NCBI GenBank assembly: GCA_964540605.1
Contig: CAZINM010000022.1
Location: 1-15,813, forward strand
Direction of reading: 5' to 3'
Source of the DNA: CAZINM01 sp964540605
GTDB taxonomy: Bacteria; Patescibacteriota; Dojkabacteria; SC72; JAHDCA01
DNA length: 15,813 bases
A program made the translations under genes and the position numbers. Shown one piece after another: positions 1 to 8,248 of the stretch. How positions within the stretch are numbered: position 1 is the stretch's first letter; each line of letters begins with the position of its first letter. The notes under the pieces are model-generated. The model saw only the letters and a program-made list of their open reading frames with translations. It had not been told where the DNA came from and searched no databases.

Positions 1-50
1 TATTTTGCATCTGGTAGTATAGATCTTTTACTTGCTCTTTTACCTCTCAT
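1..50 (-). CDS. rpsG: 30S ribosomal protein S7, N-terminal fragment (runs off window)
   Basis: Reading leftwards from an ATG at 50-48, the 16 complete codons give MRGKRASKRSILPDAK, with a Tyr codon begun at the edge. This matches the start of S7 (basic residues followed by the I-L-P-D-x-K/R-Y/F block). S7 is the primary binder that organises the 3' major domain of 16S rRNA in the 30S head. The gene begins 17 bases after the rpsL stop, in the order rpoC-rpsL-rpsG expected for the str operon. No Shine-Dalgarno sequence is visible in those 17 bases, so translation may be coupled to rpsL. Only the beginning is present, so the call rests on the short motif plus synteny. Confidence 0.82.
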   Translation of the reverse strand, partial: MRGKRASKRSILPDAK

Positions 51-67
51 CTTTGATCTAGTTGAAA

Positions 68-481
68 TTATTCATTCTCACTCTTAGCACCATATTTTGA
101 CCTAGCTTTTTTACGTCCTTCAACTCCAGCAGTATCATACTTACCCCTTACGACAATGTAACGGACACCAGGTAGATCTCTTCGTTTTCCGGCTTTAACC
201 ATAACAACAGAGTGTTCCTGTAAATTGTGCCCTTCACCAGGGATATAAGCAGTGACTTCCTGCCCATTTGACAACCTTACCCTTGCTACTTTTCGTAGTG
301 CTGAGTTAGGTTTTTTAGGTGTCATAGTCTTAACAATTAAACATACACCCCTCTTGAATGGATTATTAGCCATCTTATACCTATTCTTAAGAGGATTATG
401 ATTTAAAGCAAGAGCTCTATGACTTCTTCTCTGCTTCTTTGCTTTTCTAGGTTTTCTAACAAGTTGATTTGTAGTTGGCAT
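68..481 (-). CDS. rpsL: 30S ribosomal protein S12, long form
   Basis: S12 sits at the decoding centre of the 30S subunit and helps control translational accuracy. The 137-residue product keeps the family landmarks: N-Q-L-V-R-K at 5-10, K-R-G-V-C at 43-47, T-P-K-K-P-N-S at 54-60, G-E-G-H-N-L-Q-E-H at 82-90, D-L-P-G-V-R-Y at 102-108 and A-R-S-K-Y-G at 126-131. It is longer than the 124-residue E. coli protein because of about 13 extra residues before K-R-G-V-C. The insert sits where Bacillus-type S12 also has one. Lys56 matches E. coli Lys43, but Arg101 stands where E. coli has Lys88, a position linked to streptomycin resistance. The start has no Shine-Dalgarno sequence. A TATAAT ends 7 bases before the ATG, suggesting a leaderless transcript in addition to read-through from rpoC. 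Confidence 0.97.
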   Translation of the reverse strand: MPTTNQLVRKPRKAKKQRRSHRALALNHNPLKNRYKMANNPFKRGVCLIVKTMTPKKPNSALRKVARVRLSNGQEVTAYIPGEGHNLQEHSVVMVKAGKRRDLPGVRYIVVRGKYDTAGVEGRKKARSKYGAKSENE

Positions 482-488
482 GCGATGG

Positions 489-494
489 ATTATA
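489..494 (-). promoter_or_regulatory. Candidate -10 box giving a leaderless rpsL transcript
   Basis: On the minus strand a perfect TATAAT lies in the 22-base rpoC-rpsL spacer. Only seven bases (CCATCGC) separate it from the rpsL ATG, so the expected transcription start falls on or next to the A of the start codon. No good -35 is present 16-18 bases upstream, and no Shine-Dalgarno sequence precedes rpsL. AT-rich sequence can produce TATAAT by chance. What supports the call is its exact placement and the same layout at the membrane-protein gene at 14906. Confidence 0.4.
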
Positions 495-503
495 CATTAA
501 AAC

Positions 504-3500
504 TTAATCTTGGGCTACTTCTTTTAGGTCTGAAACATCCTTTATCTCTGCTTCATTCCCCGAAGGGATCTTTCTACCGATAAGGACATTCTCCTTCATA
601 CCCCTTAAATAATCAATTTTACCGATTATTGCTGATTCTGTAAGTACTCTAACCTGCTCTTGGAATGACATTGCAGAAAGGAAACTCTCAGTTTTAAGTG
701 AGGATGCTTTAATACCCATTAATCTTGGTGCAACCAAAGCAATATTCTTTCCCTCTCGTCTTAATAATTCATTCTTAGCTTCTGCAAGATAGATATTCAC
801 ATTAGAACCAACGAGATAATCACTATCACCTGGATCTAAAACCATTCCCATTCTTGCAAGTTGTCTTACGATCACTTCTACATGTAGATCATTGATCGAA
901 ACACCCTGCTCGGCAAATACATCCTGAACCCCTCGAACAACATACTCTTGAGCTTCAAGAATTCCGGCAACATCAGCAAGTTTCTTAGGATCAATTGAAC
1001 CTTCAGTGATCTGTGTACCAGCAACAACTTCTTGACCATCCTGAACAAAGATATCGAAACCAGGAAGAACACTTATTGTCTCCTCTGCTTCCAATGTTCC
1101 TCTAATTGTAAGAACTCCATGATCTACTTCAACAACTCCGTCAAATGGTGCCTGTTTTTCATTTCCAAAACTATCCAAATACATAACTGCACCAATCTGA
1201 ACTTTGTCACCATCTGCTACATTCACTTTCTTAGCTTCTCTGATCACATATTTCTTCTCCAAGTCTTTAGTACCTTTAACAGTTACTGTTGCTGAATCAT
1301 CATCAGCCTTTTCAATTGAAACCTTACCATTAATTTCAGTAATCTCTGCAACTGCTTTTGGTGTTCTAACTTCAAGCAACTCCTCTACTCTAGGTAAACC
1401 TTGAGTGATATCTACTTTCATAGCACCACCGAAGTGGAAGGATCTCAAAGTCATCTGTGTTCCAGGCTCTCCAATAGATTGAGCTGCAATTATACCTACT
1501 GCTTTACCCATTTCTACTTCAGCATTCTGCTCAATGTCATTACCATAACACTTTTTACAGATACCAATAGGTGCCTGGCATGTTATTGGAGATCTTACAA
1601 ACACATTATTAATTCCCAATTCTTTAGAATTGTTTGCAACTTCACGACTTATTATTTCATTCTTCTTAGCAACAACATTGCCATCTTTATCTTTTACATC
1701 CTGAGCTGCTACTCTCCCGGCAATAGTATCTTCAAAAGATACTCTTCTACCATCCATTCTTCTAATTTCGTAACCTTTACCATCATATCCGCAATCATCT
1801 GATCGAATTATCACATCATGAGCCACATCACATAATTTTCGTGTGAGGTAACCAGATGATGAGGTTCTCAAAGCCATATCGGCAACACCTTTTCTACCAC
1901 CACCAGTTGATACGAAGTATTCAAATGAGTTCAAACCTTCTCGATAGTTACCCTTAATTGGTAGTGGGATCCACTCACCTTCAGAGTTCCTAACAAGACC
2001 TTTAACAGAAATGATCTGTCTAGCTTGGATCATACCTCCGTTTGCACCTGATGTGACCATTTCATAAACGGCATTATTCTTATCTAGTGTTGACCATGAT
2101 TTTTGAGCCATATCATCAGTAAATTCAGACCACATATTTGTAGAGAGATTTAGCATCTCTTTCTCAGTTAGTAATCCTTGAAGATAGTTCTCATGCAACT
2201 GCTCATCCTTCTTGTTCATGTTGTCGATCTCAGACTTAAGATCCATATCAACAGCACAATCATCCATAGCAAATGAATACCCTAGATCCGTTGCATATTT
2301 GAATCCGAGCATTTTTAGATCATCAAGCAGGACGCTCACAGCATCTGTTCCGTGATCATTTTTTGCACGAACAATGATCTTATCTACATCTGATTTCTCG
2401 ATCCTCTTATTCATGAATTCAAAGTCCTCTGGTAAGTGATTGTTAAAGATCAACCTACCTACACATGTTTTTTCAACTTTACCTTTAAATCTAACGAAGA
2501 TTGATTCATTAGCATTTATCTCACCTAGATCAAAAGCTCTCATCGCTGAATGAGCATCTGGGAAGATCTTAGGATTTTCAACCTCATTGTAGTCTGTAAG
2601 AAGGAAGAAGCCTAAAAGCATATCCTTTGTTGGACTTGCTAAAACACTTCCATTTGCAATACTAATAATATTCTTTGTTGAAAGCATCTTCTCTTTACCT
2701 TCTTCTATTGCTTCTTCTGTGAGTAATACATGTACAGCCATCTGATCTCCATCGAAGTCAGCATTATATGCTTTACATACTAATGGATGGATCCTGATAG
2801 CATCACCTTCAACAAGTACCGGATAGAATGCCTGAATACTATATTTGTGTAATGTTGGAGCACGATTAAGAAGAACTGGTCTGTTGTGAATTATCTTCTC
2901 AAGAATATCCCATACGACATCTACCTCATCATCTATCATCTCCTTAGCAACTTTGATATTTGGAGCATGAGCATCGTTGATCAAATCGTAGATAACGAAA
3001 GGTTTGAACATTTCCAATGCTACTGATTTTGGAAGTCCGCATTGATGTAGTTTTAATCTTGTATCACCAACAATAACAGCACGACCTGAGTAATCTACTC
3101 TTTTACCAAGTAGATTCCTTCTAAATATACCTTTCTTACCTCTTAATTCGTCAGTAAGAGATCTATAAGGCAATCTCTTGCTGTTTAGCATAGGTTTTGA
3201 AGGTCGGTGACTATTATCGATCAAAGCATCAACAGACTCTTGCAACATTCTTTTCTCATTCCTAAGGATCACATCTGGAGCGCCTATTTCAATTAATCTC
3301 TTTAATCTGTTATTTCTGTTAATGATTCTTCTATAAAGATCATTGAGATCTGAAGTAGCAAATTTACCACCAGACAAAGGAATGATCGGTCTTAATTCTG
3401 GAGGGATAACTGGTAATACTTTCATTATCATCCATGTAGGATCAATGCCGTTCTTTACAAAACCTTCAAGATACTGAAGTCTTGTTATCATTGCTCTTTT

Positions 3501-4412
3501 TTTATTAACAGATTTCTCATTCTTTACCTGATCTCTAAGAGCATTGATCTCTTTATTCATATCTAAATTCTTGAGCAAGTATTCAATTGCCTCCGCTCCC
3601 ATTTTTGCAGTGAAGAATAAAAGGTCTCTATCAGCGAGATCAACAAATTGATCTTCCGTTATAATAGAACCAATCTCAATCTCATTTATTAATCTTGATA
3701 AGCCTGAATAAAATTCATCAAGCTCCTCTTCTTTTTCTGCAAATTCTCTTCTTATTCTTGCAAGCTTTTGAGCTTTTTTATGATCAATTTGATTTAATTG
3801 GAATTTAACTTTCTCTTTATTATCAACAGTTGCTTTGATCTCTTTTGTTTGAGCATCAAAATCTTTCTCAACTTCTTTTAAAGCTTCAGTTAATTCACTA
3901 TCAAGAGATTCTTTCTCTGTTTTTTGAAAACCGTCCAACTGCTTTAATTTCTCACTCCTTACACCCGATTCAATGTCTATCACCATGTATCTGGTGTAAT
4001 AAACTACTGAAAGCATCTTTTTGTGTGACATATCAAGAACAATGGACATCTTGTTAGGTACACCATATGCGAACCATACATGTGTAACTGGAACTGCTAA
4101 CTCAATGTGACCCATTCTCTCTCTACGTACATCTTTTGTTGTGACCTCAACTCCACATTTATCACAAACGATACCCTTATATCTAACCTTCTTATACTTA
4201 CCACAGAAACACTCATAATTATTCGAAGGTCCGAAGATCTTTTCACAGAACAAACCGTCGGGTTCAGTTCTGAAAGTTCGATAATTTATGGTTTCGGCTT
4301 TGGTTACCTCGCCATAAGACCATCTCAAAATTTGCTCTGGTGAAGCGAGTGTAAGCTTTAGAGCATCAAAATCTGAGAAGTCTTGTCTGTATGTTTTCTT
4401 ACTCGGTTTCAT
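504..4412 (-). CDS. rpoC: DNA-directed RNA polymerase subunit beta'
   Basis: This is the catalytic large subunit of RNA polymerase; the protein is 1302 residues and complete. Zinc site 1 uses Cys68, Cys70, Cys83 and Cys86. The Mg2+-binding N-A-D-F-D-G-D is at 550-556. The bridge helix follows the S-T-G-G-G-R-K-G segment near 835-860. Zinc site 2 uses Cys874, Cys945, Cys952 and Cys955. The trigger loop near 980-1005 contains F-H-F-G-G, with no large proteobacterial SI3 insertion. The C-terminus ends in the usual S-F-Q-E...L-R-G-x-K-E-N-V-L-I-G-R block. Residues about 155-240 form a charged helical insertion, probably a coiled coil, placed like the insertion in actinobacterial beta'. A good Shine-Dalgarno (AGAGGA) precedes the ATG, which overlaps the rpoB stop by 14 bases, so translation is probably coupled to rpoB. 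Confidence 0.98.
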   Translation of the reverse strand: MKPSKKTYRQDFSDFDALKLTLASPEQILRWSYGEVTKAETINYRTFRTEPDGLFCEKIFGPSNNYECFCGKYKKVRYKGIVCDKCGVEVTTKDVRRERMGHIELAVPVTHVWFAYGVPNKMSIVLDMSHKKMLSVVYYTRYMVIDIESGVRSEKLKQLDGFQKTEKESLDSELTEALKEVEKDFDAQTKEIKATVDNKEKVKFQLNQIDHKKAQKLARIRREFAEKEEELDEFYSGLSRLINEIEIGSIITEDQFVDLADRDLLFFTAKMGAEAIEYLLKNLDMNKEINALRDQVKNEKSVNKKRAMITRLQYLEGFVKNGIDPTWMIMKVLPVIPPELRPIIPLSGGKFATSDLNDLYRRIINRNNRLKRLIEIGAPDVILRNEKRMLQESVDALIDNSHRPSKPMLNSKRLPYRSLTDELRGKKGIFRRNLLGKRVDYSGRAVIVGDTRLKLHQCGLPKSVALEMFKPFVIYDLINDAHAPNIKVAKEMIDDEVDVVWDILEKIIHNRPVLLNRAPTLHKYSIQAFYPVLVEGDAIRIHPLVCKAYNADFDGDQMAVHVLLTEEAIEEGKEKMLSTKNIISIANGSVLASPTKDMLLGFFLLTDYNEVENPKIFPDAHSAMRAFDLGEINANESIFVRFKGKVEKTCVGRLIFNNHLPEDFEFMNKRIEKSDVDKIIVRAKNDHGTDAVSVLLDDLKMLGFKYATDLGYSFAMDDCAVDMDLKSEIDNMNKKDEQLHENYLQGLLTEKEMLNLSTNMWSEFTDDMAQKSWSTLDKNNAVYEMVTSGANGGMIQARQIISVKGLVRNSEGEWIPLPIKGNYREGLNSFEYFVSTGGGRKGVADMALRTSSSGYLTRKLCDVAHDVIIRSDDCGYDGKGYEIRRMDGRRVSFEDTIAGRVAAQDVKDKDGNVVAKKNEIISREVANNSKELGINNVFVRSPITCQAPIGICKKCYGNDIEQNAEVEMGKAVGIIAAQSIGEPGTQMTLRSFHFGGAMKVDITQGLPRVEELLEVRTPKAVAEITEINGKVSIEKADDDSATVTVKGTKDLEKKYVIREAKKVNVADGDKVQIGAVMYLDSFGNEKQAPFDGVVEVDHGVLTIRGTLEAEETISVLPGFDIFVQDGQEVVAGTQITEGSIDPKKLADVAGILEAQEYVVRGVQDVFAEQGVSINDLHVEVIVRQLARMGMVLDPGDSDYLVGSNVNIYLAEAKNELLRREGKNIALVAPRLMGIKASSLKTESFLSAMSFQEQVRVLTESAIIGKIDYLRGMKENVLIGRKIPSGNEAEIKDVSDLKEVAQD

Positions 4413-7400
4413 TTTGTTCCTCTGGTTTTGTTGAAATTAAATCTAAATTGATACAAAGTGCATTCAACTCTTTCATCAAGACTTTGAATGACTCTGGTAT
4501 ATTCACGTTCTCGATCTTTTCGCCGTGAATTATTGCTTTATAAGCTTGCGCTCTTCCTCTCACATCATCTGATTTTATTGTTAACATCTCTTGAAGAGCG
4601 TAAGGTGTACCGTGTGCCTCAAGTGCCCAAACTTCCATCTCTCCAAATCTCTGACCACCCATCTGTGCTTTACCACCTAATGGCTGTTGAGTTACAAGAG
4701 TGTATGGGCCTGTAGATCTAGCATGAACTTTCTCATCCGNNNNNNNNNNNNNNNNNNNNNNNNNNNNNNNNNNNNNNNNNNNNNNNNNNNNNNNNNNNNN
4801 NATATTTTGTGCCGACTGTTATTGGTCTTGGGAATTTTTCACCTGTCCTACCATCGTAAAGATCAATTTTTTGATCCATATTGTAGCCATGTTTTTCTAA
4901 TTCCTCTTCAACCCATTCAGTATTGATCTTTTCAAATGTTGGGAATGCAAATTCGACACCTAAGAGTTCTGCAAATCTACCCCAGTGAACTTCAATTGCC
5001 TGACCCATGTTCATTCTTTTTACGAATGTTGGGGTAAGAACAATGTCCACAGGTTCACCATCAGCTGTGAAAGGCATGTCCTCGACAGGTCTAATTGCTG
5101 CAACAGTGTTTTTATCTCCGTGTCTACCAGCGATCTTATCTCCATAATCTATCTTCTTGGTTTCTGCAACCCAAACTTTAACCTGTTTTAATACTCCAGG
5201 CTTCAACTTATCATCATTCTCAACTGATAAGATCTGTGTTTTAACAACAATTCCTTTGCTTCCATGAGGTACTCTTAATGATACATCTCTAACTTCACTC
5301 GCAGCTTTACCAAAAATAGCTCTTAGCAATCTCTCCTCAGCTGTTAGCTCCTGTTCTCCTCTTGGAGCGACAGCTCCTGCGAGAATATCTCCTCCTGTTA
5401 CTCTTGCTCCGATCCTTACAACACCATCGAAATCAAGATTTTGGAGGATCCTATCACTTACATGTGGAATATCTGATGTTAAGATCTCTGGACCAAGTTC
5501 AGTATCTCTTAGATCAATTGCATACTCTTTGATATGAATAGAAGTAAGAGTATCATCTTTAACGATCTTCTCAGAAATAATAACTGAATCTTCATAGTTG
5601 AAACCTTCAAAGAACATCAAGGCAGCTTTAATATTTGTGCCCAATGCTAATTCACCATCTATCATTGTAGGACCATCAACTAAGAGGTCTCCCTTTTTAA
5701 CTTTTTGACCTTCATCGACTCTTGGATATTGTGAGAAAGATGTATCGTAGTTTGATCTTTGGAACTTTGTTAAATGATATTCTTTATTTCCAAGTTCCTT
5801 ATATTTCATTGTGAGGGTTTTTCCATCTACATAAACAACTTCACCATCATCTTCAGCATAAATACCCCAACCAGATTGTCTTGCAACAACCTCTTCATAA
5901 CCAGTTCCAACCAATGCCCTCTGATGTTTTAGAAGTGGTACAGCCTGTCTTTGCTGGTTTGATCCGGTAAGAGCTCTCTTTGAGTCATCATGATTTACAA
6001 ATGGAATTAAAGCCATTCCTACACCAGCCTGTTGAGATGGAACAATATCTATATATTCAACGGTTCTTACATCTCTCATCAAGAAGTCGCCTTTATGTCT
6101 TACAGGGACAACATTTTCAAGAAGATTATTGTTTGCATCCTGTTCGATACCATACATAGTGATAACTTTTTCAGTTTCAGTTGCAGCATCGATATATTCA
6201 ACATCATCAGATATGAATGGTCTAACTTCGATCTCTTTCATATCTAACCCCTTGATCTTTTCTGCAATTTCTTTAGTTATAACTTCTCCAGCTTTAGCAA
6301 CGATCTTCTTACCATCTTTGATATCTGCCAAAGGAATCCTATTTGTAAGATCTTTTACTTGATTTTTAACGACTCTAATAACTGGATGATAAGGAGCTTC
6401 TAAAAATCCGAAGTCATTGACCTTTGCAAATGTAGCCAATTGGTTAACAACACCGATCGAAGCACTTTCAGGACTTGTAACAGGGTCTAATCTAGAATAA
6501 TGTGTGTGATGTACCTCTCTAACAGAGAAAGATGCTCTCTCTTTTGTCAAACCACCAGGTCCAGCTGCAGTAACTTTTCTCTTATTCTCTAGCTCAGACA
6601 AAATATTTGCCTGATCCATGAACATAGAAAGTTGGTTAGAGCCGAAGAATGTTAATATCGAAGCAGAAACAGGTTTTGTACTGATCAACATTGAAGGTGT
6701 TAGTTTTGCATCTTCACCATACATACTCATCTTGTCTCGGATATTTTTCTCAACTCTTCGTACACCAACTCTTAATTGATCAACAAGAACCTCTCCAACA
6801 CTTCGAATCCTTCTATTTGAAAGACTGTCGATATCATCCGGCTTAGCTTCACCGTTATGGATCTGGATCAATCTTTTAATTATGAGGATTATGTCATCAA
6901 TATATAACTTGGCCTCTTCGTCGTTCAATTGGTAATTTGTACCTAATTTTCGGTTCAATTGGTATCTTCCAACTTTACCCAGATCAAATCTTGCAGTATT
7001 AAAGAAATGTCCTCTAATATATTTTTCAGCGCTATCAAGCGTTACAGTTTCGTCAGGTCTAATTTTGTTGTATACATTTATTACTGCTTCTTGTTTGTTC
7101 CTTGTAAAATCTCTAGCCAGAGTAGAGTCGATATATTTATGCTCTTCGTTTGTATCTACATCTTTGAACAACTCTCTAATTTCCTCATCTGTTTCATAGC
7201 CGAGAACTCTTAATAGCTCAGTGAGTAAAACTTTTGGCCTTTTTTGAACAAGTCTAATAGAAATAACATCACTTTTATTAACTTCAAATTCATACCATTG
7301 ACCCCTTTCAGGCATTAATTTTGCACTATACAAAGATCGTAATGGTAATTTATCAATTTCATCGAACAAAACACCTTCTGCTCTAACAATTTGGTGAGTA

Positions 7401-7804
7401 ACAACTCTTCTTACCCCATTTATAATAAAAAATCCCTGTTCGCTCATCAGGGGTAGATCCGCAATAAATATCTCCTGCTCTTTAATTTCGCCTGTCTTAT
7501 TATTCATTAATTGTGCAGTGGCATAAAGAGGAGCATCATATGATAAACCCTTTTCCATCGACTCTTCCATAGATCTGTTTGGTTTATCGTATCTAAAATC
7601 TTTAAAGTAAAGAGTCCACATTCTCTCCATGGAATCTTTTACAGGATTAATTTCATCAAATAATTTCTGAAATCCACTTTTAAGAAAGTCATCAAAGGAT
7701 TTTAGCTGAGCCTCGATAAGATTTGGAAATTCGATCTTACCAAGATCCACCTGTCCCAGATTGATCCTTCCTGTGTGGCTTGAAAAAGGTTTGAGAGTTG
7801 CCAT
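4399..7804 (-). CDS. rpoB: DNA-directed RNA polymerase subunit beta (interrupted by assembly gap)
   Basis: The beta subunit forms the active-site cleft together with beta'. The first 1001 residues read from 7804 to 4802. After the N run the frame resumes at 4737 with D-E-K-V-H-A-R-S-T-G-P-Y and continues to the TAA at 4399-4401. Compared with E. coli only about eight residues are hidden, giving a full length near 1121. That is compact and lacks the big proteobacterial insertions. Catalytic lysines correspond to Lys890 and Lys898, and N-Y-E-D-S is at 736-740. The rifampicin region (about 389-420) differs from E. coli at contact positions: Met394, Asn407 and Thr412. The E-T-P-E-G-P-N block reads T-S-P-E-S-A-S (443-449). 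Only a weak AGG precedes the ATG. The frame change across the Ns comes from the arbitrary gap length and is not evidence of a pseudogene. Confidence 0.96.
4740..4801. other. Assembly gap (62 Ns) inside rpoB
   Basis: All bases from 4740 to 4801 are N. The upstream part of rpoB ends exactly on a codon boundary (TAT, Tyr1001). The downstream part starts with the last two bases of a codon (CG). An open frame therefore needs a gap of 3n+1 bases. Alignment with the conserved RpoB segment between the V-G-x-x-Y and D-x-K-x-H-A-R-S-T-G blocks predicts 22 missing bases, whereas 62 is 3n+2 and breaks the frame. The N count is therefore a placeholder or a poor size estimate. Confidence 0.97.
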
Positions 7805-7847
7805 ATTTTCTAACCTATATATTTAAATAAAATTTGTAAAAGACAAA

Positions 7848-7867
7848 AACCGCACATTATAGCGGTT
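7848..7867 (-). terminator. Hairpin with U tract in rpoB leader: possible attenuator
   Basis: On the minus strand, arms AACCGC and GCGGTT pair perfectly (6 bp, 4 of them G-C) around the 8-base loop TATAATGT. They are followed by a T-rich stretch (TTTGTCTTTT). This has the form of a weak intrinsic terminator about 45 bases before the rpoB start, which would make it a leader attenuator. The other reading is that the loop TATAAT is a -10 box and the arms are an operator; no matching -35 is present at the right distance. The sequence alone does not decide between these. Confidence 0.45.
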
Positions 7868-7871
7868 CTAT

Positions 7872-7884
7872 ACAGTCACACTGT
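7872..7884. repeat. 13-base inverted repeat in rpoB leader
   Basis: ACAGT-CAC-ACTGT is a perfect dyad with 5-base arms and a 3-base centre, four bases upstream (in the rpoB direction) of the attenuator-like hairpin. It could be a short RNA stem or a protein-binding site. No known operator consensus was recognised. Confidence 0.5.
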
Positions 7885-7901
7885 TTTATAATTCTGAAAA
7901 T

Positions 7902-7920
7902 AGTTTTTTATTAAAAAACT
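7902..7920. repeat. 19-base perfect AT-rich palindrome in rpoB leader
   Basis: AGTTTTTTA and TAAAAAACT are exact reverse complements separated by a single T. The 9-base arms are A/T except for one G-C pair each. The site lies downstream of the predicted rpoB transcription start, so it could fold in RNA or bind a dimeric regulator as DNA. Poly-A/T dyads arise fairly easily in this composition, which limits confidence in a function. Confidence 0.5.
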
Positions 7921-7955
7921 GCATTATAATAATAATATTTAGCAAAATCGAGGCG

Positions 7956-7984
7956 ATACTAACACATACACAAAGCTGTGTCAA
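7956..7984 (-). promoter_or_regulatory. Predicted housekeeping promoter of the rpoBC operon
   Basis: On the minus strand a perfect -35 TTGACA (7984-7979) is followed after 17 bases by TAGTAT (7961-7956). TAGTAT matches TATAAT at four of six positions and carries the extended -10 bases TGT directly before it. Spacing and -35 are ideal for a sigma-70/SigA-type promoter. Transcription would start near 7949, giving a leader of about 145 bases before rpoB that contains three inverted repeats. Confidence 0.6.
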
Positions 7985-8242
7985 TAATCAAGGGTCAAAC
8001 TATATCACACCGATTTTTTCAGTGATCATTACTATATAATAATAACAAATAGGAATAAAAATTCAAATGGAAAAAATTGCTCTATAAATCCAACAAATTA
8101 GCCGTTTTGTTTCTTAATTTAACGCGGACACAGATCTAACCCCAATAAAACACATTTTTATGCTAATCTATCAATGTACTGAACCTTTTTTATTAAGAAG
8201 GTGATTTTGGTATCTACAGTATATTACTAGAATAAACATTAT

Positions 8243-8248
8243 TATAAT
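8243..8248 (+). promoter_or_regulatory. Candidate -10 box for the ftsK operon
   Basis: A perfect TATAAT ends 17 bases before the ftsK ATG. The predicted start near 8255 would leave a leader of only about ten bases, with no Shine-Dalgarno sequence. No convincing -35 lies 16-18 bases upstream, and a second -10-like TAGAAT occurs at 8228-8233. In such AT-rich sequence this is suggestive only. Confidence 0.35.

Noticed and set aside
1204..1802. Plus-strand open frames inside rpoC
   Set aside because: They lie fully antisense to a strongly conserved gene, have no recognisable domains, and are shadows of its codon pattern.
4733..4804. Programmed frameshift, intein or broken rpoB at the N run
   Set aside because: Both flanks match conserved RpoB without loss, and a 22-base gap restores the frame. 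Nothing in the visible sequence shows splice-site or slippery motifs.
7923..7930. TATAAT boxes on both strands at ATTATAAT
   Set aside because: The octamer is self-complementary and sits in a run of AT repeats. No -35 lies at proper distance on either strand.
8068..8088. Small ORF in the rpoB-ftsK intergenic region
   Set aside because: The frame ends after six codons, with no ribosome binding site and no sign of conservation.
8183..8202. Hairpin ACCTTTTT/AAGAAGGT as a terminator
   Set aside because: The stem includes a mismatch or wobble, is AT-rich, and is not followed by a T tract in either direction. No gene ends nearby.
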